Origin: Vibrio mytili
GTDB lineage: Bacteria > Pseudomonadota > Gammaproteobacteria > Enterobacterales > Vibrionaceae
Assembly (NCBI RefSeq): GCF_000830505.1
Contig: NZ_JXOK01000010.1
Span: 123,794-187,793, forward strand
Reading direction: 5' to 3'
Length of the DNA: 64,000 bases
Below the pieces are notes generated by a model, which saw only the letters and a list, made by a program, of their open reading frames with translations, was not told the origin of the DNA and did no database searches. Positions 9,223 through 19,733 of the stretch are shown here, one piece after another. A program made the position numbers and the translations under genes. Position 1 is the first letter of the stretch, and every line of letters begins with the position of its first letter.

Positions 9223-9941
9223 ATGGTTCTCGATTACATAAATTTTCTCGCGATCGGACTGATCTTCCTCGGGTCATTCGTCCAAACCGCGATAGGTTTT
9301 GGCTTAGCGGTGGTTGCTGCGCCTTTGTTGATGCTTTGGGCTCCAGAGTATGTCCCTGCACCTATTTGCTTGGTCGCATTATTTATCTCTATTTTGAATG
9401 CGATGAAACATCGCAGTAGTGTAGAGATTGGTGGTTTAAAAATGGCATTGATTGGTAGAGTGCCAGGCTCAGTGCTGGGGGACTGATTTTGTCTTTTGTG
9501 TCAACGCAAGCGTTGACTTTGTGGATTGGTTTTCTTGTCCTGTTTGCCGTGATCGTGAGTGTTCTGCCTTTTCGTATTGAGCCGACACCAAGGCGCATGA
9601 CATTTGCAGGTTTTTTCTCGGGCTTATTTGGTACCAGTGCCGCGATTGGGGGACCTCCAATGGCTTTATTACTTCAGCATCAAGATGCAAATAAGTTACG
9701 CGGTAATTTGTCGGCATTCTTTGTTGCGAGTTCAATCCTCTCATTGTTGGTACAGATACCCGCCGGTTATTTTAAACTGCACCATATCATTATTACGATT
9801 CCGCTATTACCTGCCGCGGCGCTAGGATATTGGTTGGCGATAAAAACAACGCAGTCGTTGCCAAAAGAAAAAGTGCGCCTGAGTGCGTTGCTACTTTGTT
9901 TTGTCAGCGGAATTACAGCGGTTATTCAAGGACTAAGCTAA
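9223..9941 (+). pseudogene. TauE/SafE family anion exporter, frameshifted
   Basis: This is a multi-spanning membrane protein of the sulfite-exporter TauE/SafE family (formerly DUF81). The N-terminal part has the family pattern (GSFVQTAIGFGLAVVAAPLL), and the second half repeats it (GLFGTSAAIGGPPMALLL). A one-base deletion in the G-run at 9477-9481 puts a stop after VPGSVLGD. One extra G continues as GGLILSFVSTQALTLW and gives 239 residues. The family moves sulfonates, sulfite or other organic anions across the inner membrane; the substrate here is unknown. It looks monocistronic. Confidence 0.85.
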
Positions 9942-10035
9942 CTCTCTGCCTATGTGCTGTATTACCTGATTATATTCAGTTGCGTTTATCTCGGCTATAG
10001 TTAGTGTCACCAACTAAAACTGTAAAAGGAATGAT

Positions 10036-10422
10036 ATGATCACAGCATTATATGCTTGTATTTTAGCGTGTTTACTTATCTGGTTAGCGATTCAGGTGAT
10101 TAAACAACGACGAGCGAACAAGGTGGTTTATGCGGATGGAGGCGTGGACGCACTCATCATCGCGAGAAGTGCGCAAAGTAACGCCAGTGAGTATGTACCG
10201 ATCACGCTCATTTTAATGGCGTTGTTAGAATACAATGGAGCCGCTCCGGTTTGGATTCACCTAACGGGCGTAATCTTTGTTATTGGGCGGATTATGCATG
10301 CTAAAGCTATCCTACAGGATCGCTTAAAAGGGAGAGTAAAAGGCATGCAACTCACCTTTTTGATCATGGCCTCGTTGGTGGTGCTGAACCTGATCTTCCT
10401 CCCTTATGATAAAATGTGGTAG
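10036..10422 (+). CDS. MAPEG family membrane protein
   Basis: This 128-residue protein has four predicted membrane helices and the MAPEG pattern (RSAQSNASEYVPITLILMAL, then GRIMHAKAI). The family includes glutathione-linked eicosanoid enzymes. Bacterial YecN-like members have no firmly assigned function. An AAAGGA ribosome site lies just upstream of the ATG. Confidence 0.85.
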   Translation: MITALYACILACLLIWLAIQVIKQRRANKVVYADGGVDALIIARSAQSNASEYVPITLILMALLEYNGAAPVWIHLTGVIFVIGRIMHAKAILQDRLKGRVKGMQLTFLIMASLVVLNLIFLPYDKMW

Positions 10423-10460
10423 CGGGCCTACGATTGCTTCACGCAATTACTTCAGATAAT

Positions 10461-10489
10461 CGATGGCCACGGAGTAGAGATGGCCATCG
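10461..10489. repeat. Inverted repeat between convergent genes
   Basis: Perfect 9-bp arms CGATGGCCA / TGGCCATCG surround an 11-nt loop. It lies between the convergent MAPEG and EamA genes, where a shared terminator is expected, but there is no T-run. Confidence 0.5.
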
Positions 10490-10499
10490 ACCGATTAGA

Positions 10500-11416
10500 T
10501 TAGACTCGACGACGGACAAATGGGCCTGTTATGCGGTGTCCAAAAACGTTAATGAGTGCACCCGTGATAATTAATCCTCCACCAATGTAAGTCCATATCG
10601 ACGGAATTTCTTCGAAGATGACGACGCCAATAAGTCCAGAGAATACGACTTGTATATACGAATATGCCGACGCTTTACCAGCTTGTTGAGTTTGCATCGC
10701 TTTCGTCATTCCCAGTTGCCCGATTTGAGTAAATACGCCGACGAGTATCAGCATGAAGGTCAAATAGAGATCGGGTATTACAAAGTTATTTCCCATCAAA
10801 ATAATTGAAGAAGGAAGGGCAACCAGTGAAAGTAGAAGATAATGACCGAGCTGTCTTCTGTTTGACTGAGCTTTCTGACAATGACATAGGCGATAGAGCT
10901 ACCAAAGGCACCAAGCAGTGCGATCATGACACTAAAAGTCGGAAGCGCATGGTCCGCAGATGCCCCGACTTCTGGCCGCAACATGGTATAAAGACCAAGC
11001 AAACAAAATGAGATACATATGAACGTTGCTGGTTGAATACGCTCTTTAAGCAGAAAAAGCGCTAGCATAGCGGTAAATACCGGGTGAGTGTATTGGAAGA
11101 TGGTTGCTTCTGCCAAAGGTAACGTAGTAACGGAATAGTAGACACACATGAGTGAAAACGTCCCAACCGCACCGCGAGCGAGCAACAATTTCTTATTGTT
11201 TCCCCAAATAGAAATACGCTTTCGCTTTACATCTAAGTAACTGATTATCAATGATACCAGAGCTCGAGCCGCGACAATTTCAAATACAGGTATCCCGTAT
11301 TGACTGACGTGTTTTACTGTCGCCGACATTAGCGCGAAGCCAAAAGCGGAAAGAATCATAAATCGCACACCAATAGGAACCATGGTGCTGAGTGAATTGG
11401 ACATGCTGTTACTCAT
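10500..11416 (-). pseudogene. EamA/DMT superfamily transporter, frameshifted
   Basis: The protein has ten expected membrane helices arranged as two EamA repeats. The N-terminal repeat contains the usual YYSVTTLPLAEATIFQYTHP motif. The C-terminal repeat has the related pattern MTKAMQTQQAGKASAYSYIQ. Reading stops at HWLPFLLQLF; a single extra base near 10823-10825 shifts into VALPSSIILMGNNFVIP and gives 305 residues. These proteins export or import metabolites by proton exchange; the substrate is unknown. Confidence 0.83.
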
Positions 11417-11603
11417 TTATTGCGTGAGATCTCATTTTATCATACTAATAATTCAAAATAAGCAACAAAGTGAAAACATACTGGTGTTAAATTAGCCATT
11501 TATTGCTTTAACATTGAGTATATTATTGCTGATAGCACGATATAAATTAGACAGCTAAAAATACTTAACTAAACGAGGTCATCATGAAAGAACGTAGTGT
11601 GAA

Positions 11604-12163
11604 ATGGCAGTGCCGATGGTGAGCGCGTTGACGCAGTGCTACTCCGTGTCTGAAAGGATTTCAATTGAGCCTTTATCGCGCAGACATGCCAAAGTGCTGC
11701 TGGGGGCAGTGAATCAGCATCGTGATAGTTTGTCTGGCTATCTACCTGGACGGAGTCGGTCACCAACATAAATGGTGCGCTTAGCTATATCTCAGAGCGG
11801 ATTGGTAGCAAAGCTGTGGATTCTTATTGGTTCGCGATAGTTCTCAATGGCAAATTTACTGGCGTTGTTGGTACAAAAGGTGTGAACCAGACAACCAAAT
11901 GTATAGAAGTCGGCTACTGGCTGACCCCTTATGGGCGCGGTCAAAACGTCATTGACCAAATTCTTGAAGTGCTAATTCCTTTCATTAGACAGAAAGGCAA
12001 TGCCAAGGCAGTACAGTTTCATTGTATGGAAGACAATATCGCAAGTATCAACATTGCTGAGCGAGCTGGTGCAAAGTTAAAAGAGTACGTAGATCATGAT
12101 TTTGATATGTTGGATCGCGCTCAAAGGCTAGGTATCTATGAGCTGCCTTTGACAGAAGGTTAA
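11604..12163 (+). pseudogene. RimJ/RimL-type GNAT acetyltransferase, frameshifted
   Basis: The protein begins with the RimJ/L-like pattern SERISIEPLSRRHA and continues through the acetyl-CoA-binding region (VGYWLTPYGRGQNVID) and MEDNIASINIAERAGA. A missing base at about 11747 turns LPWTESVTNING into a stop; repair gives about 186 residues from ATG 11604. An ATG at 11584 with a better ribosome site (CGAGG) would need one more A at 11602-11604 to join the frame. Ribosomal-protein-Ser-acetyltransferase relatives acetylate N-termini; the target here is unknown. Confidence 0.78.
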
Positions 12164-12214
12164 GGAATACTGCCATCTTTGGCCGTATTCTTTCGGTCGA
12201 ATGAGGCCGAGGAC

Positions 12215-12308
12215 TTACCAGAGACCGAGCAGTTTCCACCATGCACCACCCACAAAGACGAACACTGGGATAACAATAAGTGAAAAGATGAAACCAATTT
12301 TTCAACAA
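12215..12308 (-). pseudogene. Possible small membrane protein, frameshifted
   Basis: The minus strand reads IGFIFSLIVIPVFVFVGG and then AWWKLLGLW plus stop, a convincing single-span small protein. It is only joined to a start codon (a TTG giving MLKK) if one A is added to the A-run near 12300. There is no ribosome site. I list it because the hydrophobic pattern is non-random, with low confidence. Confidence 0.25.
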
Positions 12309-12314
12309 CTATGT

Positions 12315-12357
12315 AAGGAGCTTAGCCAGGCCCAAGCCCAGCGTTGGTAAGCTCCTT
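12315..12357. terminator. Hairpin between the GNAT and YbaK genes
   Basis: Perfect 10-bp arms AAGGAGCTTA / TAAGCTCCTT (12315-12324 and 12348-12357) surround a 23-nt loop and are followed by CTTCTTCGG. It lies between convergent genes and is probably a transcription end, although the T-run is weak. Confidence 0.5.
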
Positions 12358-12397
12358 CTTCGGTGTCTTATTCCGTTTCCGTTTTCTATCATGAAAT

Positions 12398-12877
12398 CTA
12401 GTGCAGAACTTCACTACTAAACCTGAAGTATTTACAGTCCTTCATTAACTCTTTAAATGCGTTTCTATCGAGTTTGATCAGGGTTTCATGATCTCCCGCT
12501 TCCAAGTAAACATAATCTAAGTCTGTTAGCCGTTCATCACACACGGTCATCATGTGGTAAGGACTGCCAATCGGTGGAATCGCACCATGTTCGCAATCGG
12601 TAAAGAGGTGATAAACCATTCTCTCTTTGACCAAGTGGAAGGTAGCGTTAAATTCATCGTTGAGTCGCGACAAACTGATCTTGTTGTTAGCGGGTAGCAC
12701 CGCCATCATATGACGACCTTCGTGATCCTCAAGGATCACCGCTTTCGCTAAGTTCATGAGTGGAACACCTGCCGAAACTCCGCTTTGCAGTGAGCTGTGA
12801 CTGTGACTATGGTTCACTGTTTGAAAGTGAATACTATGCGCAGTCAGGTATTCATCAAATCGGGTTGCAATTGTCAT
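12398..12877 (-). CDS. YbaK/EbsC-type aminoacyl-tRNA editing domain protein
   Basis: This 159-residue protein matches the YbaK/ProX editing-domain fold: a central stretch NLAKAVILEDHEGRHMMAVLPA, then KISLSRLNDEF and the region around GAIPPIGSPY. Such free-standing proteins hydrolyse mischarged aminoacyl-tRNAs, mostly Cys- or Ala-tRNA(Pro). The start at 12877 has a GGAGG site; a 5-residue longer frame from 12892 is less likely. The gene stands alone. Confidence 0.8.
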   Translation of the reverse strand: MTIATRFDEYLTAHSIHFQTVNHSHSHSSLQSGVSAGVPLMNLAKAVILEDHEGRHMMAVLPANNKISLSRLNDEFNATFHLVKERMVYHLFTDCEHGAIPPIGSPYHMMTVCDERLTDLDYVYLEAGDHETLIKLDRNAFKELMKDCKYFRFSSEVLH

Positions 12878-13031
12878 AAAGCCTCCAAACATATGGGACC
12901 CATAGAAAGTATATACCTAAATACCCGTATGGGTTCTTTTTCAGGATTTTCAGATTAATTGGAAATGTTTAGAAATACACCAGTAAACCTAAGCAAAGAG
13001 CAGAGCATGAACTACGCTGTTATGGGTAGGT

Positions 13032-13059
13032 ATTTTTACTCATTGTAATGAGTAAAAAT
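13032..13059. promoter_or_regulatory. Perfect 13-bp inverted repeat upstream of katG
   Basis: Arms ATTTTTACTCATT (13032-13044) and AATGAGTAAAAAT (13047-13059) are separated by only 2 bp and centred 70 bp before the katG start. The tiny loop argues for a protein-binding operator rather than an RNA hairpin. It does not match the OxyR pattern I know. Confidence 0.6.
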
Positions 13060-13061
13060 GA

Positions 13062-15285
<2,224 letters not shown>

Positions 15286-15329
15286 GCTACGTTGATCAAA
15301 GTTTATATAGTCGGTAACGGATTTAAATA

Positions 15330-15358
15330 CAAAGGCGGACGAGGTGTCTGCCTTTTTG
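15330..15358 (+). terminator. Intrinsic terminator after katG
   Basis: The stem AAAGGCGGAC / GTCTGCCTTT has one mismatch and is followed by a T-run at 15353-15357. Confidence 0.8.
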
Positions 15359-15389
15359 ATCCCAGTTGATTGACTCTATTACAGATAGA

Positions 15390-15437
15390 TTGAATATTTA
15401 GCTCATTTGAACCATAATAAAAAGGTCAAATGAGCTA
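15390..15437 (+). promoter_or_regulatory. Toxin-antitoxin promoter with palindromic operator
   Basis: A promoter TTGAAT (15390-15395) - 17 bp - CATAAT (15413-15418) carries an inverted repeat with perfect 12-bp arms: TAGCTCATTTGA at 15399-15410 and TCAAATGAGCTA at 15426-15437. One arm fills the spacer and the other lies over the expected start site. This is the layout expected for autorepression by the Xre-type antitoxin just downstream. Confidence 0.75.
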
Positions 15438-15449
15438 TTAAGGCATCGT

Positions 15450-15902
15450 ATGGGAAGTGCAGCATTAAAAAGTTTTAAACCAAAGCAGCCAAACAAGAAC
15501 AGTTTTTGGTTTATGTTGGGCATTGAGAATGCCGATACTGGTCGTACGGATGCGGTTCACAAAGGTTTTGAGCCTCAGGTTTATCGCAACATCGTTGAGC
15601 GATTAAAGCTCTCTCAGAGTGAGTTTCAGCATGTTACCCTTATTCCGGTTAGTACAATTAAACGCCGCTTAAAAAACGATGAGCGTTTTAATACTCAAGA
15701 AAGTGACGCTATATACCGCCTAGCTATGCTGTTAAAGCTTGCCACAGAACTGTTTGACGATGAAGCGCGAGCGCAGCAATGGATGAGAGAGAACGTCTAC
15801 GGCTTAGGCGGACAGAGGCCATTGGACATGGTGTCTACCACTGTCGATTTTGAAATAGTGAAAGATCTTATCGGGCGTCTGGAGCACGGAGTGTTCTCGT
15901 AG
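15450..15902 (+). CDS. Xre/MbcA/ParS-type antitoxin of a RES toxin
   Basis: This 150-residue protein has an N-terminal HTH (VYRNIVERLKLSQSEFQHVTLIP, STIKRRL) and a C-terminal toxin-binding domain (WMRENVYGLGGQRPLDMVSTTVDFEIVKDLIGRLEHGVFS). Its last residues are expected to plug the toxin active site, as shown for characterised RES/Xre complexes. It abuts the toxin gene with no gap (stop 15900-15902, next ATG 15903). It probably represses its own promoter through the palindrome at 15399-15437. Confidence 0.92.
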   Translation: MGSAALKSFKPKQPNKNSFWFMLGIENADTGRTDAVHKGFEPQVYRNIVERLKLSQSEFQHVTLIPVSTIKRRLKNDERFNTQESDAIYRLAMLLKLATELFDDEARAQQWMRENVYGLGGQRPLDMVSTTVDFEIVKDLIGRLEHGVFS

Positions 15903-16373
15903 ATGAAGCTCTACCGACTGACGCAAAAGAAGTTCGCCGAATCGCCTTTCAGCCCTATTGGTGCAAGGCTGTTTGGTGGACGGTGGAATTCAAAGGGTAC
16001 AGAAGCTCTGTATTTTTCTGAATCGGAATCTTTGTGTGCACTAGAGGTTTTTGTTCACGTAAATAATGATCCCGCCATTACTAAGTTGTACGATTTGTAT
16101 CGCATCGATATCCCTGAATACTTAGTGGCTACATTGGATGAAGACGATCTACCCGTCACTTGGCGTGCCATTCCGGTCAGTGAATCAACCCAATACATTG
16201 GCGACCAGTTTCTTAACGATCCCCATCCTGAGTTTGCTGCTTTGCAAGTGCCATCGACCATCTCGCCCCGAGATAAGAATTACGTCATAAACCCGAACCA
16301 CCCGAAGATGAAAGACATTTTTAAGAAAGCCGAAAAGCTTGAGTTCGCATTTGATCCTCGCATTTTTAAATAA
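15903..16373 (+). CDS. RES-domain toxin (NAD+-degrading)
   Basis: This 156-residue RES-family protein carries the family landmarks: the early Arg (LYRLTQKKF), GARLFGGRWNSKG, the YFSES..CALEVFVH segment with the catalytic Glu, and the late VPSTI..RDKNYVINPNHP block. Characterised members (MbcT, Xre-RES systems) deplete NAD+ and stop growth. It follows its antitoxin directly in the usual antitoxin-first order. All key motifs look intact, so the module should be functional. Confidence 0.93.
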   Translation: MKLYRLTQKKFAESPFSPIGARLFGGRWNSKGTEALYFSESESLCALEVFVHVNNDPAITKLYDLYRIDIPEYLVATLDEDDLPVTWRAIPVSESTQYIGDQFLNDPHPEFAALQVPSTISPRDKNYVINPNHPKMKDIFKKAEKLEFAFDPRIFK

Positions 16374-16461
16374 CAAGTTTGTCGTCTAGTGGTTAAACAT
16401 CAAAGAAATCCGCAGCAACGGCGATTAGACTGAGATATAAGTCAACCATAGTGCTACGTTC

Positions 16462-16737
16462 ATGACTAAAAATGCTATCCAAGAAAAAATCGCTAGCTTT
16501 ACTTGCATAGAAGATGCGTTAGCGTACTTCGAAATTGAATTCGATAGCAAGTTTATAGACACCAATCGAAATGAGCTAGTTAAACGCTTTAACGGCTACT
16601 TAATCCTTTCCAAACCCGCTGACTGGTTTTCAGCCCGTCGCGCCCTAAAAAACGCGTACTGCAAAGTTCAACGCAGTTTGCTAGATAAAACAACTCGTTC
16701 TGCTTGTCGGGGATGCACCTCATGTCAGCGGCGTTAG
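16462..16737 (+). CDS. NifW-like small protein with Cys-rich tail
   Basis: This 91-residue protein resembles the NifW family by eye (pattern ..EDALAYFEIEFDSKFID.NR.., then LVKRFNGYL and a helical C-terminus). NifW stabilises or protects nitrogenase MoFe protein. No other nif gene is in the window. The tail CRGCTSC adds a CxxCxxC motif, which I do not associate with nitrogen-fixing NifW and which suggests metal or Fe-S contact. A different role in Vibrio is likely (inference). The start lacks a strong ribosome site. Confidence 0.6.
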   Translation: MTKNAIQEKIASFTCIEDALAYFEIEFDSKFIDTNRNELVKRFNGYLILSKPADWFSARRALKNAYCKVQRSLLDKTTRSACRGCTSCQRR

Positions 16738-16796
16738 GTAAAAAATCAGTCTTACTGTATCGCTTTTACTGTAGAGTAGAGATGTATTTTTAGAAC

Positions 16797-16812
16797 TTAC
16801 CCTGAAGGGTAA
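16797..16812. promoter_or_regulatory. Perfect palindrome upstream of the MazG-like gene
   Basis: TTACCCT-GA-AGGGTAA is a perfect 7+2+7 dyad 52 bp before the MazG-like start. It is a possible operator; the cognate regulator is unknown. Confidence 0.35.
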
Positions 16813-16864
16813 ATCCATGAGTTTTAACGGTAGATGATTCTAAGTTCAAATCTAAGGAGCGGAT

Positions 16865-17251
16865 ATGAATAAGTTTGATGAGTTACTGCAAATTGCTACT
16901 CGGAAATCAGAGTTTGATATGACAAACACTTGGTTCAAAGGTGTTGATACCTACTTGGATGCGATAGGGAAAGAAGTCGAAGAAGTACGTGAAGAGATTA
17001 CGGCAGAGCGGCTATGTTATCTCGAAGATGAGTTGGGTGATGTGCTCTGGAACTACCTCAATGTGTTAAAAGCGCTTGAAAGAGAAAAGGGGATTGATCT
17101 ACACAGCGTTCTTGACAGAGCCTGCAATAAATACCAACAGCGCGTGTCTGCAATTGAGTCGGGAAACAGCTGGGAAGAAACCAAAAAGAAACAAAAACTG
17201 GCTCTAAAAGAAGAACATGACGCACGCAATGCGGGAGTGGTAAACTCCTGA
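16865..17251 (+). CDS. MazG-like nucleotide pyrophosphohydrolase
   Basis: This 128-residue all-helical protein has the MazG metal-binding pattern: EVEEVREEI followed by EDELGDVLWNYLNVL. These residues coordinate Mg2+ for hydrolysis of NTPs or damaged nucleotides to NMP and pyrophosphate. A ribosome site (TAAGGAGCG) sits 5-10 bases before the ATG. The lysine/glutamate-rich C-terminus is specific to this subgroup. Confidence 0.85.
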   Translation: MNKFDELLQIATRKSEFDMTNTWFKGVDTYLDAIGKEVEEVREEITAERLCYLEDELGDVLWNYLNVLKALEREKGIDLHSVLDRACNKYQQRVSAIESGNSWEETKKKQKLALKEEHDARNAGVVNS

Positions 17252-17303
17252 CATCCGGTGCTAAACTGCGCTTCTGTTTTATATAGTATTTAAAGGTAAA
17301 GTG

Positions 17304-17555
17304 ATGAACCCGATTCTAGCAATGTTGAAAGAGAATAATATTAGCGATGAGCAAATCAACGAGCTGTTTCAAACGTTGACTCAAAACCCTCTAGCTGCGA
17401 TGGCAACACTTAGCCAGCTAGGTTTACCGCAAGATCAACTGCAGGCATTGATGGGGCAAGTCATGCAAAACCCTGGTTTGATAAAAGAAGCGGTGGAAGA
17501 GCTTGGTTTAGATTTCTCTAAAGTCGTTGAAGCAAAAGAAAAGCTTCAGCAGTAA
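17304..17555 (+). CDS. DUF2999 family small protein
   Basis: This 83-residue acidic helical protein (MNPILAMLKENNISDEQINE onwards) is of the DUF2999 type seen in Vibrionaceae. It has Q/L-rich helices and a closing KVVEAKEKLQQ. The function is unknown. ATG 17304 is preferred over the GTG at 17301 because AAAGG lies 7 bases before it. A strong terminator follows. Confidence 0.8.
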   Translation: MNPILAMLKENNISDEQINELFQTLTQNPLAAMATLSQLGLPQDQLQALMGQVMQNPGLIKEAVEELGLDFSKVVEAKEKLQQ

Positions 17556-17586
17556 GTACCAATCAGCCGTTTAACCCGACCGATAC

Positions 17587-17622
17587 AGCCACTAAATCTA
17601 CAAATGATTGAGTGGCTTTTTG
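17587..17622 (+). terminator. Intrinsic terminator after the DUF2999 gene
   Basis: Arms AGCCACTAAATC and GATTGAGTGGCT pair over 12 positions with one mismatch around a 7-nt loop and are followed by TTTTT. Confidence 0.85.
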
Positions 17623-17741
17623 TTGGAGAACAAACCTCAATTTCACTTTTTAACATTCTGATTTTCACGCTTATTTATTTGTTTCAATACGATATCAGGC
17701 TATGCTGAATGGCATGAGTGTCATAATGTATGGGGACGTGA

Positions 17742-19165
17742 ATGAGTAAAACGCAGCATCTTATCGAGGGGCCAATCAATAAAGCGCTGCTGTCTCTCGC
17801 CATTCCTATCGTATTTGGTCAATTATTACAGTCTGCTTATCAGCTAACCGATGCCTTTTGGGTCGGGCGCTTAGGCGCAGATGAAGTCGCTGCGGTTTCT
17901 GTCAGCATGCCCGTGACATTTTTGGTGATTGCATTAGGTGCAGGCCTAGCCATGGCTGGTGCGACATTAACTGCCCAGTATATGGGCGCAGGACAAATGG
18001 ATAAGGTAAACCATGTCGCCGGGCAAACCATGCTGATGGTGTTTATTACTTCGGTGGTTCTTGGCGTTATCGGTTATCTGTTGTCACCCTATTTTTTAAC
18101 GTTATTGGGGGTTGAAAAAGCGGTTTACACTAACGCGTTAAGTTTTATGCATATCTCGTTTATTAGTGTGATTTTTGTCTTTGTTTACAATATGTTTCAG
18201 GCACTAATGAGGGGGATTGGCCAGGTCAAAATTCCGCTATATATCGTACTCGGAACGGTGTTACTTAACTTTGTATTAGATCCTCTTTTTATCTTCGGTT
18301 TGGGGAGATTTGAAGGTCTTGGGGTATCTGGTGCTGCCCTGGCAACGTTGGTGACTCAGGCACTGGCTGCACTGGCGGGATTTTACATTCTTTCAAAAGG
18401 GCGTCACGGCATTCACCTTAAGTGGAAAGACTTATCGCCGGACTGGACATACATCAAGCGAGCGTTTTTCTTGGGAGCTCCCGGATCTGTTGAGTTGTCT
18501 GCTCGAGCTCTTGGGCTGATTACTATGTCATTTTTGGTGGCGAGCTTTGGCACGGTAACGATCGCTTCTTATGGTGTCGGCTCGAATATTTTGCAGCTCA
18601 TTACCATTCCGGCGATGGGGCTGTCTATGGCGGTGTCTACTCTGGTAGGGCAAAACCTTGGGGCAAACCGCGTTGATCGTGCAGCAAAAATAACGGTGAT
18701 TGGTTCTGTTTGGAGCTTCGTTATGTTAACGATGATCGGTATTTTTGCGTTTTTGATGGCCCCAAGTGTGATTCGATTCTTCATCCTGATAACCCTCAAG
18801 TGATTGAACAAGGTGCTCAGTTCTTAAGAGTAATGTGTTTATCTTGGGGCTTTATTGGTATTCAGCTTTCTATTATGTCTGCGTTTAGAGCATCTGGGAA
18901 TATGACGAACAGTATGGTGTTGTCTTTGCTGACCCAATGGGTATTCCAGTTCCCTTTAGCGTACATATTATCGAAGCATACTTACTTAGCTGAGCAGGGA
19001 ATTTGGTGGTCTTTTGCGATAACCAATGTCATGGTTGCGCTCGTCGCAATCGCTTGGTATGCCCGTGGAAGCTGGAAGAAAACACGGATAATCGAACAGG
19101 ATGATGTTGAAACGCTGGTCACCTCAGAAGAGGCGCTTATCGAAGTGGGCGAGCGCAGGGCGTGA
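17742..19165 (+). pseudogene. MATE family efflux transporter, frameshifted
   Basis: This twelve-helix multidrug and toxin extrusion protein has two homologous halves (IPIVFGQLLQSAYQLTDAFW near the N-terminus, and LSARALGLITMSFLVASFGT with the later AVSTLVGQNLGAN). It uses Na+ or H+ to export drugs or metabolites. A missing C at about 18781-18787 breaks the frame after VIRFF; one extra C gives PDNPQVIEQGAQFLRV and a 474-residue protein. It is monocistronic as far as can be seen. Confidence 0.88.
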
Positions 19166-19229
19166 TTTTCTATGGCTATACTTTTTGGTTAAAAGTTGAA
19201 CATTTGAGCATTAATCTGGCATAAATTAC

Positions 19230-19264
19230 TTTGATTTAAATCAAATTGTTATACTATAACAATT
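19230..19264 (+). promoter_or_regulatory. FNR-type site overlapping a Zur-like palindrome
   Basis: TTGAT-TTAA-ATCAA (19231-19244) matches the FNR consensus exactly inside a 16-bp palindrome (19230-19245). Next to it, overlapping by two bases, lies a 21-bp perfect palindrome (19244-19264) with core TGTTATACTATAACA, which matches the known gammaproteobacterial Zur core TGTTATA-N-TATAACA. A TATACT -10-like box (19250-19255) is inside the second palindrome, so a bound repressor would block transcription of the operon downstream. Confidence 0.65.
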
Positions 19265-19288
19265 ATCATTTATGCTGTTGTTCGTGCC

Positions 19289-19579
19289 GTGCATTACTTT
19301 CATCATCTCAAACTGAATAGATTGCTGCTTTTAGCGATGTTGCTTGTTCCCTTGGGGCTAAGCACCGTTTCGCTTGCGCACTCGATGGAGATGGATCAAA
19401 GTGTTCACGAACATCACAGTTGCGAAGTCTATGACGCCATTTGTCACGCTTTACACTCTCAGGTCGCGCCGAAACTCGACACCGACAAATCACAGTGCTA
19501 TCAGTGCTTCGAACTACTACTCTCAACATTTGTCTCGACAGAGCTTCCTCGAACACGCTCTCCTCCTACGATCCTTTAA
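19289..19579 (+). CDS. Small His/Cys-rich exported protein
   Basis: This 96-residue protein starts at a GTG. It has a signal peptide (LLLLAMLLVPLGLSTVSLA) and a His/Cys-rich mature part (HSMEMDQ, HEHHSC, CHALH, CYQC), ending in a RTRSPP tail. That composition fits a periplasmic metal-binding protein. The tail resembles that of small DUF2946-like proteins. It is the first gene after the FNR/Zur-like control region and precedes the ABC importer, so a role in capturing metal for it is plausible (inference). No ribosome site is obvious, and the start could be different. Confidence 0.6.
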   Translation: MHYFHHLKLNRLLLLAMLLVPLGLSTVSLAHSMEMDQSVHEHHSCEVYDAICHALHSQVAPKLDTDKSQCYQCFELLLSTFVSTELPRTRSPPTIL

Positions 19580-19733
19580 CGTTTTCTCGTTTCAGAGAAT
19601 CCTAATTTTACATTTATATACCTACAGTATCTCGATCTGATTGGTTCAGCTAAGGCCAGGTGAGTTTACTCGCCTGTACTCGGTTGATCTTAATTAGGGG
19701 GTATTGCATTCAAAAAATACGTTAGGGATTGTT

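Noticed and set aside
19230..19264. A NikR operator (GTATGA-N16-TCATAC) before the Nik/Opp-type operon
   Set aside because: The required half-sites are absent, so nickel-specific control by NikR is not supported.
19244..19275. A Fur-box reading of the palindrome and the adjoining ATTATCAT
   Set aside because: Only one Fur half-site matches well. The perfect dyad with the GTTATA-N-TATAAC core fits Zur better.
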